Below, in pieces: positions 60,335 to 64,000 of a stretch of 64,000 nucleotides of DNA; positions within the stretch are counted from its first letter, which is position 1, and the number at the start of each line of letters is the position of its first letter. A model generated the notes under the pieces. That model was not told the DNA's origin. It searched no databases and saw only the letters and a list, made by a program, of their open reading frames with translations. A program made the position numbers and the translations under genes. The stretch covers positions 1,412,001 through 1,476,000 of the forward strand of contig NZ_LS483388.1 in NCBI RefSeq assembly GCF_900475415.1, read 5' to 3'. This DNA comes from Streptococcus porcinus. Its GTDB lineage: Bacteria > Bacillota > Bacilli > Lactobacillales > Streptococcaceae.

Positions 60335-60482
60335 AAAGTGCCTCTATGTAAACCTAAATTTACACCTTTCCTCTAATTTTTTTGTTAAAGGGTCAACTAT
60401 CTGTTAATTCTTGCCCCATAAATAAGTGCTTTCTATTATAACAAAAAAGCTTGATTATACTAGCCCTTTTTCAAAATTTTCT

Positions 60483-60534
60483 AACTATTTACATAAAAAT
60501 AAGGCCTAAAGGCCTTATTTTTATGTAAATAGTT
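60483..60534 (-). terminator. Long terminator hairpin, 24-bp perfect stem
   Basis: AACTATTTACATAAAAATAA and GGCC (60483-60506) pair perfectly with 60511-60534 across a four-base loop. It lies just after the DUF2156 gene and before the brnQ leader. No typical T-run follows on the minus strand beyond the stem, so it may act by stability. Confidence 0.7.
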
Positions 60535-60559
60535 TTCTCTACTTTCAAGATGACAATAG

Positions 60560-62215
60560 CTATTTCTGTCGATAGGAGACTTGAACTAAGGCAACTATAA
60601 CAAATAAAAACAAACATTGTTTAGGATAAGCTATGTAGTAAGGAACCCATTTATGGGCGAATTTTTGCTTGTAGTGCCTTAGCCCATCAAAAGAGTAAAT
60701 TTGAGAGCCGTACTGATAGAGTAAATAGCCCAACTTTTCATTAAGAAAACTAAAACGATTTTTTCCTACATTAGACAAAGGGCACATCCCCATATTAAAA
60801 TAGTCAACTCCCTTTAGTTTAGCATGGTTTATTAATCTTATAAAAAGAGCATCCATAACACCTTTTGGAGCCTTATTCAAATAACGCATTAAGTCAACTG
60901 AGAGCATCTTTTCTGTATCAGATTTTTCAATAGTAGCAAAAGCAACAATTTCACCCTCCATTGATTCTAAAATAGCAATATCACTATGACCTAAGTAAAA
61001 GTCGTCAAAGAAACCAAGTGAAAATCCCATTTCTTTTCGACCGGCTAGCCATTCATCAGAAACCACCTTTAAGGATGATATCAATTCCTTAGAGTAAGGG
61101 GGCTCAAGAACAGAAAAGTTATAGCCAGCCTTTTCAACCTGATTAGATACTGACCTTAAATTTTGCTTTTTCTTACCTGAAAGTGAAAATTGAACTGAAT
61201 CAACAATTCCTTCTTCCCCTAATTTAATGAAATCAAAGCCATGGTCATGAATTGCCATGACTTCTTTTTCAGACACCTCATAAAATACAGGATGATAATT
61301 ATACAAATCCGCCTCATTCATAAAGGATTCTAATGCTTCGTCAAAATAATCACGATTGCCAAAAAAATCTCCCATAACGAGAAGTTTATCTCCTTGCGAT
61401 CTGAATTGCAAAGCTATTTGATCCTGTCCTTGAGCCTGATAATACCAAATTCTTTTGTCTTGAAGGTAAGCCAGTCCAGTATAATGATGATCACCCTTTT
61501 TAAGAATTTGCTCAAAGCGCTCTTTATCAAAAGGTTGCCCAATTTCGACTCTTCGGTACTTTAAAAATAGTATTAAAGCAGTTAAACTAATCGTAATCAA
61601 AAATAAAGTTAATAAGCCCATCAACCACCAATGAAACGTAGGGACAGAAAAGTGCTTTTCTAAAGAAATACGCGATCTATGATGTGCATCTACCAAATTA
61701 GTATAACCTAAAATAAAATAGGAGAGCCCCAAAAAAGACCAGATAATCCCATCAAGAAAAGCATCTTCATGACTAATAATAAGCTGATGACGATAGAGAT
61801 TTGGTCGACTAATACAGAGTAATATCACCAGAAAAATCAGGACTGCCGTTGGCGCAAAACTTCTATAAAAAAAGATAGTATATAAAATAGCTAAACACAG
61901 AAAAATCAGAGTTGGAAAGAAAGCTTTAGTACTCCTATTTCCAATCGCTCGCCCACAAATAAGTAGCGAGAATCCTAAAAGTAAACTAGGAACCTGACGG
62001 ATAAGGGCCATGCTGGCTAAACCGTAAAAACGATCTTTGATAATAGGTAGATTGATAATGGCATCATGACTTGTTACCATCAATATCAAGATAATTCCAG
62101 ATAGATAAAAAAGCCCAACCATGACATAAAAGAAAACAGCTCTAATGAGTTCCAAAACAAGATAATTATTTTTATTCTTAAAGAACTGAAATTTACGAAA
62201 AATAGGCATACTCAC
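60560..62215 (-). CDS. MprF-like DUF2156 membrane protein
   Basis: A 551-residue protein with six N-terminal membrane helices (to about residue 230), then a DUF2156 GNAT-like domain (about 235-530, with LGEEGIVDSVQFSLSGKKKQ and FNMGMCPLSNVGKNRFSF) as in lysylphosphatidylglycerol synthases, and one C-terminal hydrophobic segment. It lacks most of the flippase part of full MprF (about 840 residues). It may add an amino acid to phosphatidylglycerol, or act as a related aminoacyl transferase; residues for tRNA binding are not assignable by eye. Confidence 0.8.
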   Translation of the reverse strand: MSMPIFRKFQFFKNKNNYLVLELIRAVFFYVMVGLFYLSGIILILMVTSHDAIINLPIIKDRFYGLASMALIRQVPSLLLGFSLLICGRAIGNRSTKAFFPTLIFLCLAILYTIFFYRSFAPTAVLIFLVILLCISRPNLYRHQLIISHEDAFLDGIIWSFLGLSYFILGYTNLVDAHHRSRISLEKHFSVPTFHWWLMGLLTLFLITISLTALILFLKYRRVEIGQPFDKERFEQILKKGDHHYTGLAYLQDKRIWYYQAQGQDQIALQFRSQGDKLLVMGDFFGNRDYFDEALESFMNEADLYNYHPVFYEVSEKEVMAIHDHGFDFIKLGEEGIVDSVQFSLSGKKKQNLRSVSNQVEKAGYNFSVLEPPYSKELISSLKVVSDEWLAGRKEMGFSLGFFDDFYLGHSDIAILESMEGEIVAFATIEKSDTEKMLSVDLMRYLNKAPKGVMDALFIRLINHAKLKGVDYFNMGMCPLSNVGKNRFSFLNEKLGYLLYQYGSQIYSFDGLRHYKQKFAHKWVPYYIAYPKQCLFLFVIVALVQVSYRQK

Positions 62216-62264
62216 TCCCTATAGTTTTTGCTTAGTCTACCGGCTTAAGGTTAAAGAATGCTTA

Positions 62265-62308
62265 AGAAAAAACTATTTTCAACCATTGCTAGTTGGAAAT
62301 AGTTTTTT
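62265..62308 (-). terminator. Terminator of metG
   Basis: AAAACTATTTCCAAC pairs with GTTGAAAATAGTTTT (one mismatch) with a T-run on the minus strand. Confidence 0.8.
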
Positions 62309-62319
62309 TGACTTGCAAC

Positions 62320-64000
62320 TTAACCAATCACCGACCCATTTGGAACTTGCGGATCAACTGTCAAGACAGTCAGACGATCACCATGCTCCGCTGATAAGAT
62401 CATTCCTTGACTGACATACTTTTTCATCATTTTACGAGGTTTCAAATTAGCAACGATTTGCAATTTTTTCCCAACTAATTCTTGCTCGTTAGGATAAAAT
62501 TTAGCGATGCCAGATAAAATTTGACGATCCTCTCCATCTCCTGCATCAAGACGGAAGCGTAGCAATTTATCCGAACCTTCGACCTTAGAAACTTCCTTGA
62601 CTTCAGCTACGCGAATCTCAACAGCATCAAATGTTTCAAATTTAATTTCCTCTTTTTCCGCTTTGAGTTCAACGTTTTCAGGAATCCATTCTTTTTCCTG
62701 AGGAAGCACAGAGCCGACTTCCATTTGTTCCTTGATGTAAGCAATTTCCTCTTCCATATCAAGGCGTGGGAAAATAGGTTGGCCTTTAGAAATAACTGTG
62801 GTTTGAGCCGCAATACCAACTAATGAAAGATCCTCTAGGTCTGCTACCGCTTCTAAACCAAGTTGAGTCATGATAGCATTAGAGGTTTCCATCATGAATG
62901 GTTGAATCAAGTGTGCAACTACGCGCAGACTTGCTGCCAAGTGAGCCATGACAGATGCTAGATCTTCTTTATTGCCATCTTCTTTAGCTAGTAACCAAGG
63001 AGCTGTTTCATCAATGTATTTATTAGCTCGAGAAATAATAGTCCAAACAGCTTCTAAAGCACGAGGATAGTCAACTGCTTCCATTTGCACATGGTATTCT
63101 TCAATTTGTGCAGCTACAATTGCTTCTAAATCAGCGTCAAAATCCGTCACACCTGCTTGGTAGGTTGGAATTTGACCACCAAAGTATTTGTTAATCATAG
63201 CAATGGTACGGTTTAGTAAATTACCCAAGTCGTTAGCAAGCTCATAGTTAATCCGTCCAACATAATCCTCGGGTGTGAACATACCATCAGAACCAACAGG
63301 TAAACTACGCATTAGGTAGTATCTAAGAGAATCTAACCCATAACGTTCAACCAACATTTCTGGATAGACAACATTGCCCTTAGATTTAGACATTTTACCA
63401 TCTTTCATGACAAACCAACCATGGGCGATCAAGCGTTCTGGCAATTTCATATCCAACATCATGAGGAGAATTGGCCAATAGATGGAATGGAAACGCAGGA
63501 TGTCCTTACCAACCATGTGGAAGACAGTACCATTCCAGAACTTGTCATAATCTTCATGCATTTCTTGAGCATAACCAAGGGCCGTTGCATAGTTAAGAAG
63601 CGCATCAATCCAGACATAAACCACATGTTTTGGATTTGATGGCACTTTGACTCCCCAGGTAAAAGTTGTCCGACTGACAGCTAAATCTTCCAAACCAGGT
63701 TCAATAAAGTTTTTAAGCATTTCATTCATCCGACCATTAGGCTGAATAAATTCAGGGTGTTCATTAAAGAAAGCTACTAACTTATCAGCATATTTACTCA
63801 GACGTAAAAAGTAAGACTCTTCTGATACCCACTCAACTTTGTGTCCAGAAGGAGCAATACCACCAATTACTTTACCGTTTTCATCTCGGAAAACTTCTTC
63901 TAATTGACTTTCAGTAAAGAATTCTTCATCTGATACAGAATACCACCCTGAATATTCTCCTAAATAAATATCATCTTGGGCTAATAATTTTTCAAAAACT
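62320..64000 (-). CDS. metG: Methionyl-tRNA synthetase, partial (5' end beyond window)
   Basis: A class I synthetase for tRNA-Met. The frame stays open to the window edge (about 559 residues visible; family length near 665). [10 protein letters not shown] motif in the catalytic domain, the anticodon-binding helix bundle ([19 protein letters not shown]) and a C-terminal tRNA-binding OB fold ([20 protein letters not shown]). The first ATG visible in the frame at 63729 is internal and not the start. Confidence 0.97.
   Translation of the reverse strand, partial: VFEKLLAQDDIYLGEYSGWYSVSDEEFFTESQLEEVFRDENGKVIGGIAPSGHKVEWVSEESYFLRLSKYADKLVAFFNEHPEFIQPNGRMNEMLKNFIEPGLEDLAVSRTTFTWGVKVPSNPKHVVYVWIDALLNYATALGYAQEMHEDYDKFWNGTVFHMVGKDILRFHSIYWPILLMMLDMKLPERLIAHGWFVMKDGKMSKSKGNVVYPEMLVERYGLDSLRYYLMRSLPVGSDGMFTPEDYVGRINYELANDLGNLLNRTIAMINKYFGGQIPTYQAGVTDFDADLEAIVAAQIEEYHVQMEAVDYPRALEAVWTIISRANKYIDETAPWLLAKEDGNKEDLASVMAHLAASLRVVAHLIQPFMMETSNAIMTQLGLEAVADLEDLSLVGIAAQTTVISKGQPIFPRLDMEEEIAYIKEQMEVGSVLPQEKEWIPENVELKAEKEEIKFETFDAVEIRVAEVKEVSKVEGSDKLLRFRLDAGDGEDRQILSGIAKFYPNEQELVGKKLQIVANLKPRKMMKKYVSQGMILSAEHGDRLTVLTVDPQVPNGSVIG

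Overview
The window is a chromosomal segment of a low-GC Gram-positive coccus, almost certainly a pyogenic-group Streptococcus. This rests on the mtsABC/mtsR metal locus, the order glmU-nudF-macP-mtnN, the 590-residue myosin-cross-reactive oleate hydratase, CcpA with cre boxes, a T-box in front of thrS and the rplK-rplA pair. From memory the proteins look clearly related to, but not identical with, those of S. pyogenes, so a sister species (for example S. uberis, S. iniae, S. parauberis or S. dysgalactiae) is at least as likely; the species is not resolved. Most genes lie on the minus strand. I see no rRNA, tRNA, CRISPR array, prophage or intact insertion sequence.

Region by region (minus strand unless noted). 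1-1.9 kb: ABC-2 exporter (ATPase, permease, start of a second permease). 2-4.3 kb: thrS with its T-box. 4.4-6.8 kb: two glycolipid glycosyltransferases. 6.8-10.6 kb: cytosolic alpha-amylase, ccpA and divergent pepQ(+). 10.7-18.1 kb: a sugar PTS block under CcpA-type control (6-phospho-beta-glucosidase, EIIB, BglG-type regulator, EIIA, an unknown membrane protein, EIIC, DUF871/MupG-like hydrolase). 18.2-19.3 kb: nitroreductase and glyoxalase (+). 19.4-27.2 kb: housekeeping genes smpB, rnr, secG, rpmG, a PmrA-like efflux pump, a HerA-like ATPase, coaE and mutM. 27.4-30.6 kb: an AT-rich accessory island. 30.8-44.1 kb: two paralogous Nudix genes flanking era-dgkA-ybeY-udg, then phoH, oleate hydratase, yozE, msrA, cvfB, frr, pyrH, rplA, rplK, a baeRF-like protein and a DUF3397 protein. 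44.2-50.9 kb: ftsK, a PPIase lipoprotein (+), mtsABC and divergent mtsR. 50.9-56.4 kb: mtnN, macP, nudF and glmU, then a four-gene operon starting with a DUF2829 (Tad2-like) protein. 56.9-64 kb: a secreted protein of unknown function (+), a CorA-like transporter, brnQ, an MprF-like DUF2156 protein and the 3' part of metG.

The most unusual stretch is the island at 27.4-30.6 kb. An operon of a secreted 129-residue protein, two polytopic membrane proteins and an ABC ATPase runs directly into a 5'-truncated class IId bacteriocin gene and an intact-looking immunity gene. These are followed by a small membrane ORF broken by an in-frame stop, and a terminator. The bacteriocin ORF is too short for any annotation with a 60-residue cutoff. 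It keeps the asparagine-glycine-tryptophan and glycine-rich core of the garvicin Q/lactococcin A family but has no leader. Second in interest is the chromosomal DUF2829 gene, whose family includes the phage anti-Thoeris protein Tad2.

Regulation visible in the sequence: a T-box (thrS), three cre-like boxes overlapping or next to promoters plus one upstream of GH1, a DtxR-type operator in front of mtsA, a hairpin between mtsA and mtsB, and matching leader motifs in front of both rplK and rplA that may be L1 autoregulatory sites.
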